Below are positions 12,674 to 25,558 of a DNA stretch of 64,000 nt, piece after piece. Source of the DNA: Marchantia polymorpha subsp. ruderalis (Eukaryota; Streptophyta; Marchantiopsida; Marchantiales; Marchantiaceae); contig AP031355.1 of NCBI GenBank assembly GCA_037833965.1, positions 7,465,501 through 7,529,500 of the forward strand, written 5' to 3'. A program made the position numbers and the translations under genes. A model generated the notes under the pieces. The model ran no database searches. It was not told the origin of the DNA and was given only the letters and a program-made list of their open reading frames with translations. Position 1 is the stretch's first letter. Every line of letters starts with the position of its first letter.

Positions 12674-13985
12674 TCACGTTTCTTTCTTGTAGTAATTCAA
12701 GTACCAGCTGACAAATCTCTTCAACCCAGAATGGAGATCGGTGGTGGGGCTGTAGCCCAGTTCAGCTTTGGCTAAGGACACATCGGCGTGGGTGAAGGGC
12801 ACATCGCCATTCTGGGGCATCTGGATGTACTTCTTGTTGGCTTCCTTGCCCAGCAGGTTCTCGAGAGTGCTCACCAAGCAGGACACGGTGACGGGAGTGG
12901 TGTTGCCCAGATTGAAAGTTCGCAATTGCGCCGGGCCCCGCTTCTTACCGCCGCTGCCTGTGCTGGGCTGGGCCGTGTCCAGAGAGGCCACGCAGCCCTG
13001 CACGACATCGTCGATGTAGGTGAAATCTCGAGCAAGATCGGTATTGTCGGGGCCCTTGAACACTGTGATCTGCTTGTTCGACAGAATGTCGCGCGTGAAG
13101 GAGAAATACGCCATGTCGGGACGGCCCCAGGGGCCGTAGACGGTGAAGAATCTGAGCCCGGTGATGGAGAGGCCGTAGATGTGGTTGTAAGTGTGCATGA
13201 ACTCCTCGCCGGCCTTCTTGGTGGCGGCGTAGAGGCTCGCGGGGCTGTCCGTGCGGTCGCTCTCCGAGAAGGGCACTTTGGTGTTGAGCCCGTAGACCGA
13301 GCTCGAGGACGCCCAGATCAGAGCTGGCTGCGGGTTCGCCTTCACGCACACCTGCAGAAGAGTGATGAGCCCGGAGATGTTGCTGTGCACGTACGAGTGC
13401 GGGTTCTCGAGCGCGTAGCGCACTCCGGCCTGCGCCGCCAGGTGCATGACATGCGTGAACGGGATGATTCCGAACAGGGTCTCGAGCAGCCGCGCGTCGT
13501 TCAAATCGCCGTCGATCACGAACACGCCCTCCTTCTCCAGCAGCGCGCGGCGGGCCGCTTTGAGCGACGGGTCGTAGTAGTCATTGAAATTGTCCAGGCC
13601 CACGACGCCGTCGCCTCGGCGCTTGAGCGCCAGGGCCACGTGCGTGCCGATGAATCCCGCCGCGCCGGTGATCAGAATGAATTTGTCGCTCCCTTGGGCT
13701 GGCAGGCACGACTTGAGCGCTCGCTCCTCCCATTGCTCCTGTCAGCAGTCCAGTCAAATTCAGGAAATTCCTTCGTCAGCCCCCGTAGTCCATGTTCACG
13801 CACGTACCCACATTAGCAACAAAATTCTGCAAGCAAACGTCGGGCACTACGAGGGACAGAAGCACTACCATGGATATGCACAATCGCTCGATTTCCTGAT
13901 CGGCTTTACGGTCCGGTTCGAATCCCGGTGCGAGGTGCAGAGAGCTCGCTGTCTTAAGACTGCTCGATGCGACCGAAGAACTCAT
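12674..13985 (-). CDS. GAE: UDP-glucuronate 4-epimerase
   Basis: It makes UDP-galacturonate from UDP-glucuronate, the precursor of pectin, as a type II membrane protein of the Golgi in known plants. The main exon runs 13738 to 12674. It holds the Rossmann NAD motif TGAAGFIGTH, the substrate words DNFNDYYDPSLK and HLAAQAGVRYAL, the serine run WASSSSVYG, the catalytic YAATK pair and RFFTVYGPWGRPDM. A stop lies in frame directly upstream, next to a good acceptor (TGCTGACAG), so an intron is needed. A plausible first exon is 13985 to 13812: it starts MSSSVASSS and contains a hydrophobic run ISMVVLLSLVV, then a GTGGGT donor in phase 0, giving a 73-base intron. The model has 412 residues, against about 430 usual for the family, with YxxxK near residues 228-232. 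The catalytic exon is very sure; the first exon is tentative. It diverges from PIG-O. Confidence 0.9.
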
Positions 13986-15315
13986 GGAGACAGCTCGTTC
14001 GATGCGACCGAGAGTAAAAATCCGCAACCGATCCCCGAGCTGAAGTGTAGAAATAAATTCGAGAATAATGGTTCGAGAAGGCCTTTTAGTCGAGGAGAGT
14101 GCCAATCCTCAGTACCACCGAGTGAATCGGAAACCCGGACCCGAGCGCTGGAGAAAGTGGAGGGCGAAGCGAGGTCGGTGTGTCCGAAGCAAACGATGAC
14201 ACCTCGAGATGGTGCAGCGTCCATCTCTCGGGTCCAATTTATCGACATTGCGCCACCGAGTCGGCCTCACATTTTCTGTACTTGCGTTGCGACGTATCCT
14301 CGGTCGTTTGTTCGTTTCTGTCAGGAGGTCTTCCCTTTCGCAAAGAACTCATAATAGCTGCGCATAAGTGCAGCAGAAGTCGCGTAATTATGAGCCCAAA
14401 GCGTCGGTGACGTGCCTCGCCTGCATGCCTGCCTGGTGCGTCCATCGACCGCAGCTAAGACTCCCTCCACTTTAGCGCCACCGCCATCTTCCGCCTCCAA
14501 GTGTACAGCGTTTGTGCGCGTGCGGAGGCGGCGCTAAACTGGCGGAGTTTTCGCTGACGCTGCGTACTGAGCTCGGCCGGTCAAAAGATTCGCCGAGTCC
14601 CGACAATGATCCGTCGAAGAGGAAGGGCGGATTGGAAAAAGGGAGAAAGGGAGAAAGGGAGAAAGGGAGAGAGGGACGAAGGAAGAAGAGCAGATCTAAT
14701 TCGTTGAGAAAATCCAATTCGTTGATTCTTCGATTCTCGGGTCGGCTCGGGTCGGCTCGCATGAACCCAAAACCCTCGGCGACAAGGTCGTGCTTGCCTT
14801 GACTCCGTGCCGTTTTCATGTTCTGAGGGTTTCTCCGCTTTTCCCAGACGTACGCCTTCTGCTGACTTGCATCAATCCGTGACCTGGCTGCGAGAGAGCG
14901 ATCGATCGAGCGAGTTAGAGAGCGAATGAGGAGTATCGCCGACGAGAGGCGCGACATCGTGTTGTGTCCGGCGGGTGGGGAATTTTCTCCTCGAGGACGG
15001 CGTTTGTTCTTTCGCACATCGCTGGGTTTTGTCGAGCTGGCCAGTGATCTTTCCGACGCCCTGTTTCCGAGATTAATCGGAGTATGCCCTCTTTTAAGAA
15101 TCCTCTATCGTACGCCGGTTTTTTGGACGATGGCGGATCAAGTTGACCTCCTTCAATCGCCCGGAAAGTAATCTCCAGAGACATTGGCAATTGTGAAATA
15201 GATTCGAAAGCTGAATCGGCAAAAGTTTTTATCTTCGACGAGGTGCGCTTTAGATGCTCTTTCGGCCGAGCGAAAGGTGTGGTTGAACTTTTGAGAGTCG
15301 GCGCTGGGAGCTCTC
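13986..15315. promoter_or_regulatory. Shared upstream region between GAE and PIG-O
   Basis: A 1.3 kb region separates two divergent genes. Its GC content is higher than that of the surrounding intergenic DNA, so it probably holds both promoters and 5' UTRs. A purine-rich GGGAGAAA repeat lies at 14641-14672 and a GATCGATCGAGCGAG run near 14901. No TATA box was assigned with confidence. Open frames across this region on both strands carry no known domain. Confidence 0.5.
14641..14672. repeat. GGGAGAAA microsatellite
   Basis: Four tandem 8-base units, GGGAGAAA, continuing into a degenerate purine tract. It lies in the shared upstream region and on the PIG-O sense strand. Confidence 0.85.
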
Positions 15316-18300
15316 ATGACTCTCTCCTTGGGCAAGCGCTCCCTTTGCCTTTTTGTTTACCTGCTCGTCCTCGATGGCGTTGCGATTTTCTTCTTTACCC
15401 GTGGGTTCCTCCTTACAAGGACCGAGCTCTCTGTTTTTAGTGAGTGTTCGGACGTTTCGAATTGTCCCTCATGCTTCGATCGATCACTCAAGTGCCATAC
15501 CGAGGATCAACAGGCAGAAGATCTGGCGGCCAATAGACCGACCTCTGGATTGCTCATCGATTCCCACTGCACGCATGGTTTAGATGAAGGAGCGAAGAAT
15601 GTAGCAGCGGGAACTTCGAAGCAAGTCAATGACTTCAACGAGGGATGTTGGACACTGCCGGCAATCAAAAAGGCTGTTATCCTCATCATCGACGCTTTAA
15701 GGTGCGCGTATCCTTCATTTGGCCGGAGATCTAATATTTCCGAAGGAAGTCATAGCTTCTGGATGTAGTTTGTGGGTCAAGTTTTGAGTCGGTTCAGCCC
15801 GTGCGAATCCCCTGATGGGTAGCGGAGATTTGGACGAAGGAAATAAGAGAGCATTCCAGCCATCCAAGGTGTGAAATGTACGATGCATACGCTGGAATTT
15901 GGAGAATCTGCTCGCCGTGACCATATCTCTGGATCTGGTCAACTTCCTGCCGACTGTTTCCGACGTGACAGCGACATAGGAAATTATATCCCCGGAAATT
16001 AGGCACTTGTGTGTTCTCATGCTTTGCCCGTGGTTACACTTTCATTTGGTGGCTACGCTTTACTGCCTGAATCCCCTCAAGATGTTTGATGCCGAAAGAT
16101 TGATCTGCTCACACTCGTCTCGTGCAGATTCGACTTCGTTGCACACAGTAGGAACTTCAATGGAGGTAAGAAGAGAGGTCAAAACTCTGTTTCCTACTAT
16201 AAGGTGTCGCATATTGTTTTCAGACACAAGTGAAGCGGGGACTTTTCTTGTTCTGTGCTCATGCGTAAAATTATATTGTACGGGAGTGTACATATCAGTA
16301 ACTGGAAAATGAGCCGGCCAAGATTTCGTACCTCACTTATTTGCAGAGCCAAAGCCATGGATGGATAAGCTTTCGATATTACAGCGTTTGGTTGAAGAGC
16401 AAAATTCCACCGCTCGCATCTTCAAATTTATCGCTGATCCACCCACTACAACTCTACAAAGGCTGAAGGTGATACCTTCATCAACTTGTCCATACATATT
16501 TTTTCATGCTAAGTCGTTCAAATTGAATGATTTATCCTTATATCAGTTAGTTCATCAGACAGTTGGTACACCATTCTGTAGTCAACCATTGAAGATGGCC
16601 ATTTGCATATCTTTGACCTTGGTGAGTTGGGTGAATGTATTTCGCTTCTGCAGGGCATAACAACGGGTGGTTTACCAACATTTATTGATATTGGCCACAG
16701 TTTTGGTGCTCCAGCCATCGCTGAAGACAACTTGATATCACAAGTTGGGATGCTCACCACCTGCGTTCTTACTTTTGTGAAAGGTCGTCTGTTTGTCCTT
16801 GCAGACACTATATTTGTGCCTGTCTTCCGCATGTGATCCGGTTGAAAAGGCTTGCTAGATTTCTCCAGTGTATATGTTATGTGACACCAACGGAGCAATA
16901 CTTTTACGTTTGCTGGGAAAGGCAGTTGAAACTGGGCGTCTGTCATTTATTACGTGTTTTTTTTTCTCCCATTGCAGCTACAGAGAACGGGAAAGAGGGT
17001 TGTGATGATGGGGGATGATACTTGGATGCAGCTCTTCCCAACTCAGTTCTCCATGGCTTATCCTTTTCCATCATACAATGTCAAGGACCTTCATACTGTG
17101 TGTGCAACCTCTACCGTAATCTGCAATTGTCAACACTTACGTACTGCTGATAGTTGTAGATTTAGTCTACGAAGGACTACGTAAAATCTTTCATCAAACG
17201 CAGGGACAAGTCATAGAGTTATCTTTAAAAAATAAACTGTAATGCGTTTCCAGGTCGACGATGGCGTAATTCGTGAGCTCTTTCCTGCTCTGCATCGAAA
17301 TGATTGGGACGTTTTGATTGGACACTTTCTTGGCGTGGTACTTTCCTATTTACCAGGCATGATGCCTAACTACCCTCAATCTCTTCATAAATTGCATACA
17401 TTCTCTCGACACTCCTTTCGTTATAGCTGTTACTTCCAATCGCTTTGATTGGAGTCATTTATGCGAGCAGAATCGCGTGGTGCATACCAGTCTTGAGGAT
17501 GCTGTGTGAAGGGTTGTTTGCACCAGAGATCCGTCTCTAGATTTTAAATTATTTGTATGCTGTCTATTGGAATAGCTTCGACCTTGCGTAGAGTGCAACC
17601 TTTTTTTGCTGTGTTCGTCGCAGTAGACAGTCTAATCCATTTATGCAGTGCTCAGTTTTGTCCTGAAGCTGACGTACATTTGCTCTTTACAACAGGATCA
17701 TGTAGGTCACATATTTGGTGTAGAGTCCCCTCTTATGGTGGAGAAGCTGAAGCAGTACAATGACGTCATTGAGGTATAACTATCGTTTCTCTATAGTTTG
17801 TGTTAAGTGGGAAGCAAAGGATGCAAAGTAGATATATAATAACTATTCAAGAAATGAAGAAGAGTTCTCCCGCAGATCAGTCTGTTTGCAAGACCGTAGC
17901 TTGCTCCAAGATGCTCTCCATATATCATGAACCGTGCTACTGCCGTGCAGAATGTGGCCACATTGCTGAAAAATATGTCAGAGCCTGGTGGGTTGCTCGA
18001 AGATACCTTGCTCATCGTAATGGGAGACCATGGCCAAACTTTGAACGGAGATCATGGAGGAGGAACACCCGAAGAGGTAATGTTGCCTGTCCGTTTCTTG
18101 AAACAGATCGTCTGGAATAATACTTCATACTTGATGCCTATTTATCGAATAATTGTTGTCTTGACATCACGGAACTGAATACCAATTCGCACAACATTAT
18201 GCTTGATCTCAATTTCCTAGTGAAGCTCAGTTTGTCAATATTATCCGTTGATTGGTCAGTAGTACTGATTCCTGCGTTCTTAAGAGTCTTGCAGGTGGAG

Positions 18301-21300
18301 ACTGCACTCTTTGCTCTAAGTACACATCACAATTCGAGGTCTTCTCTTCCTGAATCGCTAAAATCATGTGAAGTTGTAAGTAAATGTCACAACAAAAGCG
18401 CAAACGCAGCTTCTTCCATCAAGTGTGCTTCATTAGAGAAATGAGTCGTTAGCTCTAGTCATTAAGTTCTCATATCATGTTGACGGTGGACACACGTGAC
18501 GTTTCGTTGTCAATGCATTCCGGTTCTCATTTCACCAGACCTTGACAAATCCATCCCCGGCCACAATGGTGTGTGATGTACAGGAAGATCCAGTTATTGG
18601 TTGCATCAGCTCCATTCCCCAGGTTATTACTCTCGCTTAACCGCTTTGATATTTCGATAGTGCGCTGTGGATAACGGGTGCTGGGACAGTTTGATCTGAA
18701 AAATATTCTCTTGCAAATTGTGCAGTTGGACTTTTCGGCAAGCATGTCATCATTCCTCGGTGTACCATTTCCATACGGAAGGTTTAATTCTACTTATGAA
18801 AGCCAAAGAAAGTAGTGTTTCTATTTTTGAAGCCTCTTTCCCTATAACCTTCTCACAGTCGTTTCAGGGTATATAAGCGCTCTCACTAATTGGATGGTCA
18901 TCACCCTGAAAGTGTAATCATTAACTTTCCTGCTGCAGTGTGGGGCAAGTGAATGCAGAGTTGTTCGATCTTGTCGCTAGAGATGCCGTCTCCTCTACTA
19001 CACACGTGGAAGATGATACAGTATGGTCAAAGGCTTCTTTGACGTTGATGGAACATTATAAAGAAGTGCTGTGTATAAACAGCTGGCAGGTGATCAATCA
19101 TTCCAAGTCTCCAGCATCCAGCATATACCGGGTGCATGATTCATTGTAGCTCTAGCTTGCAGATTATGTGGACGTGTGAAGTATGAAATCATCATGCATA
19201 TTTCAACATGCAAGCTATGCAACCAAATCCTGTCTATTTGGATATATAACTGATAGTTCTTGTTTTTGGAATAGGTGAAAAGATACTTTGAGGCATACTC
19301 TGCAGTTGCCATAAGTGGGTTTCCTCCACAGGATCTAGCGCGATTGACCGACTTGTACTCTACAGCACAAAATATCAACACTACAGAAAGAGACCTGTTT
19401 TGTAGTTGGGCTTCCTCTACCGATGAATCGAGTAGAAAAGCGACGAGACAAAGAATTCTAGACGAAGTTCAGAAGCAAGTCGAAGCTTTTAGAGAGTACT
19501 TGAAAGCTGCAGCTGCTCTAGCGCGATCTCAGTGGACACAATTTGGCATTGAGTGGATGGTTGTCGGTTTATCATTCTTAATTGCATCTGTAGTTATACG
19601 AGCTGCTGCACTACGTCGACTTTCTCATAGTGGTAAACAGAGGTGGGAGGCAGGGCTGTTTCCCACTAAGCCGTTACTCATAAACAGCATCGGAGCTAGT
19701 TATCCTATAATTATGCTGGTTGTTCTGCACCCACTTCTGACGAGAACACCCTTGCAGCCCGTTGTGACGTATATACGAGACAATCTTAGCATAGTGGTTG
19801 TCTGTGTTACTGTAGGAGCATCAGTTATGGCATACTTGACGTCGTCACCTAGGTCTTTTTCTGAGAAGAAGTTTAGAACCTTAGCCAACGAACAGAAATC
19901 CGATCATAGAAAATGGTCCTGGGACATGGAGGTTGACTTTAGAAGTATAGCGGCTACTGTCTTTGTGATACTCCATGGTTTCAGCTTATTTTCGAACAGT
20001 TATATCGGTAAGCATTTCATCTCGTGTTTCAACTGCACTTTATTTATTGTCGCTTGCGAAGCTCAAACAATGATCTTATACGTGGCCTTCACTGTTATCT
20101 GCAGTGGCAGAAGAATCTGTGATCAATTACTTGATGGCCTCGTCAAGCATTGTTTACTTAAGATATTCTATTAAGGCGCGTTCAAAAATTGTCCAGGTGA
20201 AGCTTAACTTCTAATCTATTCTTTATCACCTTCGAAACAAATTTCTCTAGCGTAGTCTTGGTGTTAATTGTAGTCGGTAGATGTGGCGTTCATTTAATTC
20301 TCCATGCTTACCAAAAGCCATCTAACAGTAAAACGGGCGGTACAGTATAGCGAGATAGAACCAGTATTCATTTGTATTTGCCCGTCATAGCCTCAAGACT
20401 AAGGACAGCTCCTCTATGGTCAGGGGACCTTAGAAGAGCTTGTTTTTGGGAAAGTTTCGAATGGACTTTAGGAAGAAATGATAGAAAGATAATGTCGTTG
20501 ATAGCTCTGTTCATGTACAAGTCTAACTATCGAATACTCTCGCAGGCTCTCTGTTTTATGGTACTCGTGTGGGTTTTACCCAGGGTACAAACTCTAGCTC
20601 TTTTCAAGGGGATGAAAGCCGTCGACAGTTCAGGGCCCTTGTACTCAACTCTTGCAAGCAGAAATCTGCTTCTTCAAGTGATCCTGACCTGCACAACCGT
20701 AGTACTTCCCCTCCTCGTCGTCACATGGATATTAAGGTGCAGATTAGGGAGATCTCACTATTGTGCTGGAAGATTGTGGAAGACTGTACGTAGCGGGGTA
20801 TCCATCAGCTACTTTTTAATCGGTGTTTACTGGATCATCATGGATCTAACAAACACCGAGTTTATAACGATGGACGACGACATGATGAAAATTGTGCGTT
20901 TGTACATCCCTCGTATTATCTATATGACCTCTGTTGTAGTCGTCTTAGCCACTATCACAGCAGTTATTTTCAGCTGGGCAAGACCGGGAGTCGAAGTTGC
21001 TTCTTCAGCAAAGCTGTTAATAGAAACTGGGGCCAGTGTTGCAGCTGGATCCAGTGGAACAATTTTACTTCTGATGGGAAGAAGGGGGCCCTTGATTTCA
21101 ATGCTGGTTATACTAGAAGGTATGTACCAAACTTCATTGATCACTTACCACACAATGACCACGTTTCTATGGATATTTTGTATAAAGTAGGGAGCAGACA
21201 TCAAACAGTTGTTCAGGCCTTACGTTTACAGCTAGTAGCCACACATTCTTTGATCACTGACCACACAATGACTACGTTTCTATGGGTATTTTGTATAAAG

Positions 21301-22650
21301 TAGGGAGCAGACATCAAACAGCTGTTCAGGCCTTACGTTTACAGCTAGCAGCCGGTGTTTGATACGTGACGACTAACTGACGAAAATGTCGGCTCCTGAA
21401 CCCAGCGTATGCATGTATCATCCTTTTCTTGTTGATCATATGTCCATATCTGCCGTTGTCGTTGTCAGTGTGGTGTTTCTTGGAGCTTCAAGCTATTACA
21501 ACCACAAGCGGATCGACTGACTTGAGTGATGCTGAGGACGAGAGAAAAAGGGTTGACAAAATAGTTCAGTCATTTGGAGCAACCGCTGACTGGAGTATGG
21601 TCGCCTTACAGCTTTTCTTTTCAACGGGCCACAGGTTTGTCTGCTCGTCAGTTTTTAGATTTCGAAAACTGCTCGAAACTTCTTCCGTTGATCAATCTTA
21701 TCAATAGCTTTGTATCTTCATGTGTCTAAGGAGTGGGGTCTTGTGTTTTCCCAGCTGTGCATTTGACGGTCTCCACTTTTCCGCCGCATTCATCGGGTAA
21801 GTCGATTGTCCCCCTCCTGTATCGAAAAGTACTATTGTGCTAATTGTCTACAGGTGCGCCTGTTTTCATAAAATAATCTCAAGCATTGTTGCAAACTTCC
21901 ATCTAACAAGATCCAGTTAATTTGTACCGGTCCAGATTCGACGACTTCGGCTTTTACCAGCAGGGTATACTTCTTGCAGTTGAGACGTTCGGAGCATCCC
22001 ATTTGCTGCCTGTCTTCGGACTTCCAGTTATAATCTTGTTGGGTCAGAACCTCTTACGATCTCGCGGGCGAGACGATGAGAGGATGGTTATTACGGAGGT
22101 TACGAAGGTAAGTGTGAACCAGAAAGTCGTGGTTGCTTCTAAGACTTAAGATATTAGATTTAGTATCAACTTAGGTCGAAGTAGTATGTCTGCGAGAATA
22201 GATAGAGCCCATTCCTAGTCCTGTACGTTATTGGAAGTTATATTGTTTTTGTGTTTATCTCACAGTGGACTTTCCATGGGACTAAGTTTAACGTGAAATA
22301 TAATATCTCGCAGGGCTACTTATGGTTTGGTACTCTTCGGGCTATAATTGCAGTCATTACGACGGCTAGCGTTTGCATACAAAGACGTCATTTGATGGTA
22401 TCTTTTGACTTCGTTGCCGGGATTAGTTCATGCTGGCTTCTGCTTGTTGCTATCTGCGAGTGTTCCTTGTGAGAACCAAGCAAATTTTCTTAACTGACGT
22501 AATCCTTTCTTTCGTGTTTTCTAGGTCTGGGGTATCTTCGCACCAAAGTTTGTTTTCGACGCTCTGGGTTTCTTAGTGCTAGATGTGCTCGTCATTTTAG
22601 CAACCGCTATTTTTTTAATCTTCCGAAGACCAAAGCAGCACGAGGCTTGA
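15316..22650 (+). CDS. PIGO: GPI ethanolamine phosphate transferase 3 (PIG-O)
   Basis: PIG-O adds ethanolamine phosphate to the third mannose of GPI anchors in the ER membrane. Twenty exons with AG acceptors and GT donors join in one frame of 1197 codons plus TGA: 15316-15701, 16128-16165, 16347-16468, 16654-16743, 16978-17097, 17254-17337, 17696-17773, 17951-18076, 18295-18375, 18539-18622, 18726-18781, 18939-19089, 19275-20007, 20111-20196, 20351-21119, 21469-21634, 21755-21796, 21936-22107, 22314-22397, 22525-22650. Residues 10-28 form a signal anchor. The alkaline-phosphatase-type domain has [12 protein letters not shown] (metal-site Asp about 126), MMGDDTW (about 222) and [15 protein letters not shown] (about 330). 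From exon 13 on there are many membrane segments, ending [17 protein letters not shown] and a basic tail. The order matches Arabidopsis At5g17250 from memory. The protein is longer than the Arabidopsis one (about 880). The junctions of exons 10, 14 and 15 rest mainly on frame and splice signals. Confidence 0.93.
21131..21352. repeat. 113-bp tandem duplication inside a PIG-O intron
   Basis: Two adjacent units of about 113 bases share long words such as TTTTGTATAAAGTAGGGAGC and GTTCAGGCCTTACGTTTACA, with only a few differences. They lie in the intron between exons 15 and 16 and do not touch either splice site. Confidence 0.9.
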
Positions 22651-24573
22651 TATATTAGCTTGGTAATTTGATGAGTTGGAAATGATGAATCAAACCTCGA
22701 CTTTGGAAGGAAGATGTCAAACCGGGATGATCAACCTTATCGTACCTTGCAGTCAGAAACAGTGAAGGTAGTGTGCTGGAGTTGATCTCTTGGACTGAAG
22801 GCACAGGCCCGGTTTCTGCACCTGCACCCAAATCCATGGAGAGGAGTTTCGGACGGCTTAGAGTATAAGTTTGGCGCGTCAGAGTTGTTTGTCTAAGCTT
22901 TCTCTCTCTCTTGATTCCTTCGTCAACGATCGATTTGTATCCTTCTAATTAATCATATGAAGAGAACTCCGAGGAAGGTAAGACAATGGTGCTTTACAAA
23001 GAGGGCCTGTATTACTCTTAAGGTATCAATACTTTAACTCATGCTTTGATGTATGGGCTCGATTGTATCGATTCACGTTTTGTGATATGAAGCACACACT
23101 CTCTACGAGTACGTCTGTGGTGGCTCCCCAGTGTCCGCTGTGCATATGATTGGTCCATCTACGTTTGAATGCTCACCTATACGCAGGTATCTGAAGTCGT
23201 ACAGTTTTAACACTCCCCGCTTGATACCTAGTTTAGGTAGCCTGTATGAGCCCTGTGGGGAATCAGTTGATAAATATTTTGTTGCGCAATCCGATATCGA
23301 TTTGTCTTGCAAAAAGTGGAAAATCATTTAACTTAAAACTTAGTGTTTTATTGCATTGAGTAAGTGGTATTTTCTGCGACGGTTAAATGAATTCTGTTGA
23401 GATAACCATATGAATCAATGGAACCAAACTAGAATTTGTGAAATGTAGATTTTTATCTTCAATCTAGTAAAAAAAATTATCAACAATGAAAGAAAATATA
23501 CCGTATTGCTAGAGCCTGATGTGAGGAAACATATTCTTGACTAACTTAGTGCCAAAACTTTTGTTTTACCAGGATGTAACGAGGACGACACCCATGAATG
23601 TCGCTTCACTAATTTTAGGTTATCTTTGTTGAAGGCGACATTAAAGTAGATTTATTTCGGTCTACCAACACTATTATTCTTCTGTCATTTATTAATCGTT
23701 ACTACATGAAGCATAATTGCGCCAAATGCTTCGTGAACCTCGTTCATGCAACTCAGTACAATTAACAATAAGTGTGGAGTCTTAAAAAATCTATGTCTAT
23801 CGTCCCACACAACATGTATCATTGCTGTCATAGTGTATCATGTATGTCATATCCATCAATATATTTGCATTATGAAGGAAAACATGATTGAACTATGATT
23901 GTTCTACACAGTAGTAATGGTTTTGAACCTGGTTATGCCAGGAAATGTTACATTTTTCACATGATTCCCCATAAACTTTGATGGAATGGTTTTAGATTAA
24001 TAGTGTCAGCCCAAATCTGTGAATAATTTTAGTTTTCTTCCAATCATATTTGCATTATTTATAGTACTCCACTTTCATTTTATGGTGGAGAGGAAACTAA
24101 GTGTTTCCTTCAAATACTTTTAAGGAGTATTGAATATGATTAGAGACTAATTAATAAAACGTGGTTGAAGTCCTTAAAACACATCACAGTAATTCATTAT
24201 AAGGCGGTGAACAAGTAGATATATCCATATAATTGGCAAGAAAAAGGAGGTGTAATAAAAGCACATTTTTTAATGATGCAATATTGGTTATCAAACTGTA
24301 TATTTTCTTTACTCATGTACTTTACTTCATATTGATCAGATTTAATAGTTTTAAACTATGCATATGAAAATCCATCTAAATTTATTTTGCTATTGAAAAT
24401 AAAACATGATGACTTTGTAATTGTATGAAATTTTAATGATTCATTTACTTTATGAAATACATCTAAGCTTTAAGAGTAATTTTTTCATCTTATGTAGAAT
24501 TAAAAAATAAAATTTCTTTATGAATATACATTAATATTTTTTAAATTTCAAATTTTAAACATGTGATGATAAA
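22651..24573. other. PIG-O 3' flank and AT-rich intergenic DNA
   Basis: The first few hundred bases are likely PIG-O 3' UTR. Beyond about 23.3 kb the DNA is AT-rich. Short frames such as 23131-23331 have no recognisable motif. Confidence 0.45.
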
Positions 24574-25558
24574 TAAAAATAGGGGCGGTTAGTTATCACT
24601 CACTTAGGGTTAATTAGTACTCATTCTACTATTTGCTCTACATTCATTGGTAGTGTCGGGTTTTACTTTCCGTGGGATGAATAACAATTTCGCCGGTTTT
24701 ACTTCTTTCTCCTTTTAGTCAAAGATGCCTTAGTGGCTAGAGACACGCCAAACACATGCCTGTCACCTCCGCGTTCGAGGTTCGAGATTGTAGCCTAACG
24801 AGAAGTTAAATGTATGTGTAGTGTTGAAGCCGTTCTCAAAACAAAATTTCAGCGTTTTGAACCACATTGAAGAGGCCGACTTGTCAAGGTGGAAACCTTG
24901 GAAGTACTATTCAATTGGAACTTGGGTGAGAGGCCACCGCTTTAACAGATTTAACAAACATCCAACTCAATCCAAAATCATTCACATGCTTATATAGACA
25001 ACCAAATTCTTCTACTATTCGACAAACCATCCTAAAACTGCGTTCTCATACAAGAAGAGAAAATCATCATCGATTCAATCTGATGCAGACGGAGCATTGT
25101 GATCACAGTGCAGTTCGTGCTTGACTTGCTTTGGCGGATCGGGCCGCGCAGTGAGGTCACTTCTCCACCTATCCGTCCCAATCAAAGATCTATGCACGAC
25201 CTGCGTGCTTTTGCGCAATGATTCCGAGGAATCATCATTTCTTACTGTCATGTCCAGCGACAAATCCTTGGATAATTGATTGCGACCTCCTTAGAACACA
25301 GAGTTCGCTACTACCAAGTGCTCATGCTCACTACAGATGTCGTGATCATCGGCATTAGCATTCGCCAAAGTGTCAAAATTCCAGAGTCGACTATTGAATT
25401 CAGCATCTTAGAGCACCTTGTGATATTTTTTCTCCTGAAAGCATCAAAACACTCGAAGCCCCGGAAAAACAGCCATTTTTTGAGAGCATGTTGAGGTCCA
25501 ACAAACCAATCGAACCGTGTTAGATGAAGTACTCCATTGCGTTTTTACTTAGAGAGTA

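Noticed and set aside
12788-13816. 342-codon plus-strand open frame
   Set aside because: It is the antisense shadow of the GAE catalytic exon; the GC-rich third positions of GAE keep it open.
16518-16946. 142-codon minus-strand frame
   Set aside because: It overlaps PIG-O exon 4 and its introns on the opposite strand and has no recognisable domain.
24727-24800. tRNA- or SINE-like stretch with A-box/B-box resemblance (GTGGCTAGAGAC ... GTTCGAGGTTCGAGATT)
   Set aside because: The same text, diverged, appears inverted near 27650-27740, so it is part of the long terminal inverted repeat of the Mutator-like element. It does not fold into a proper tRNA.
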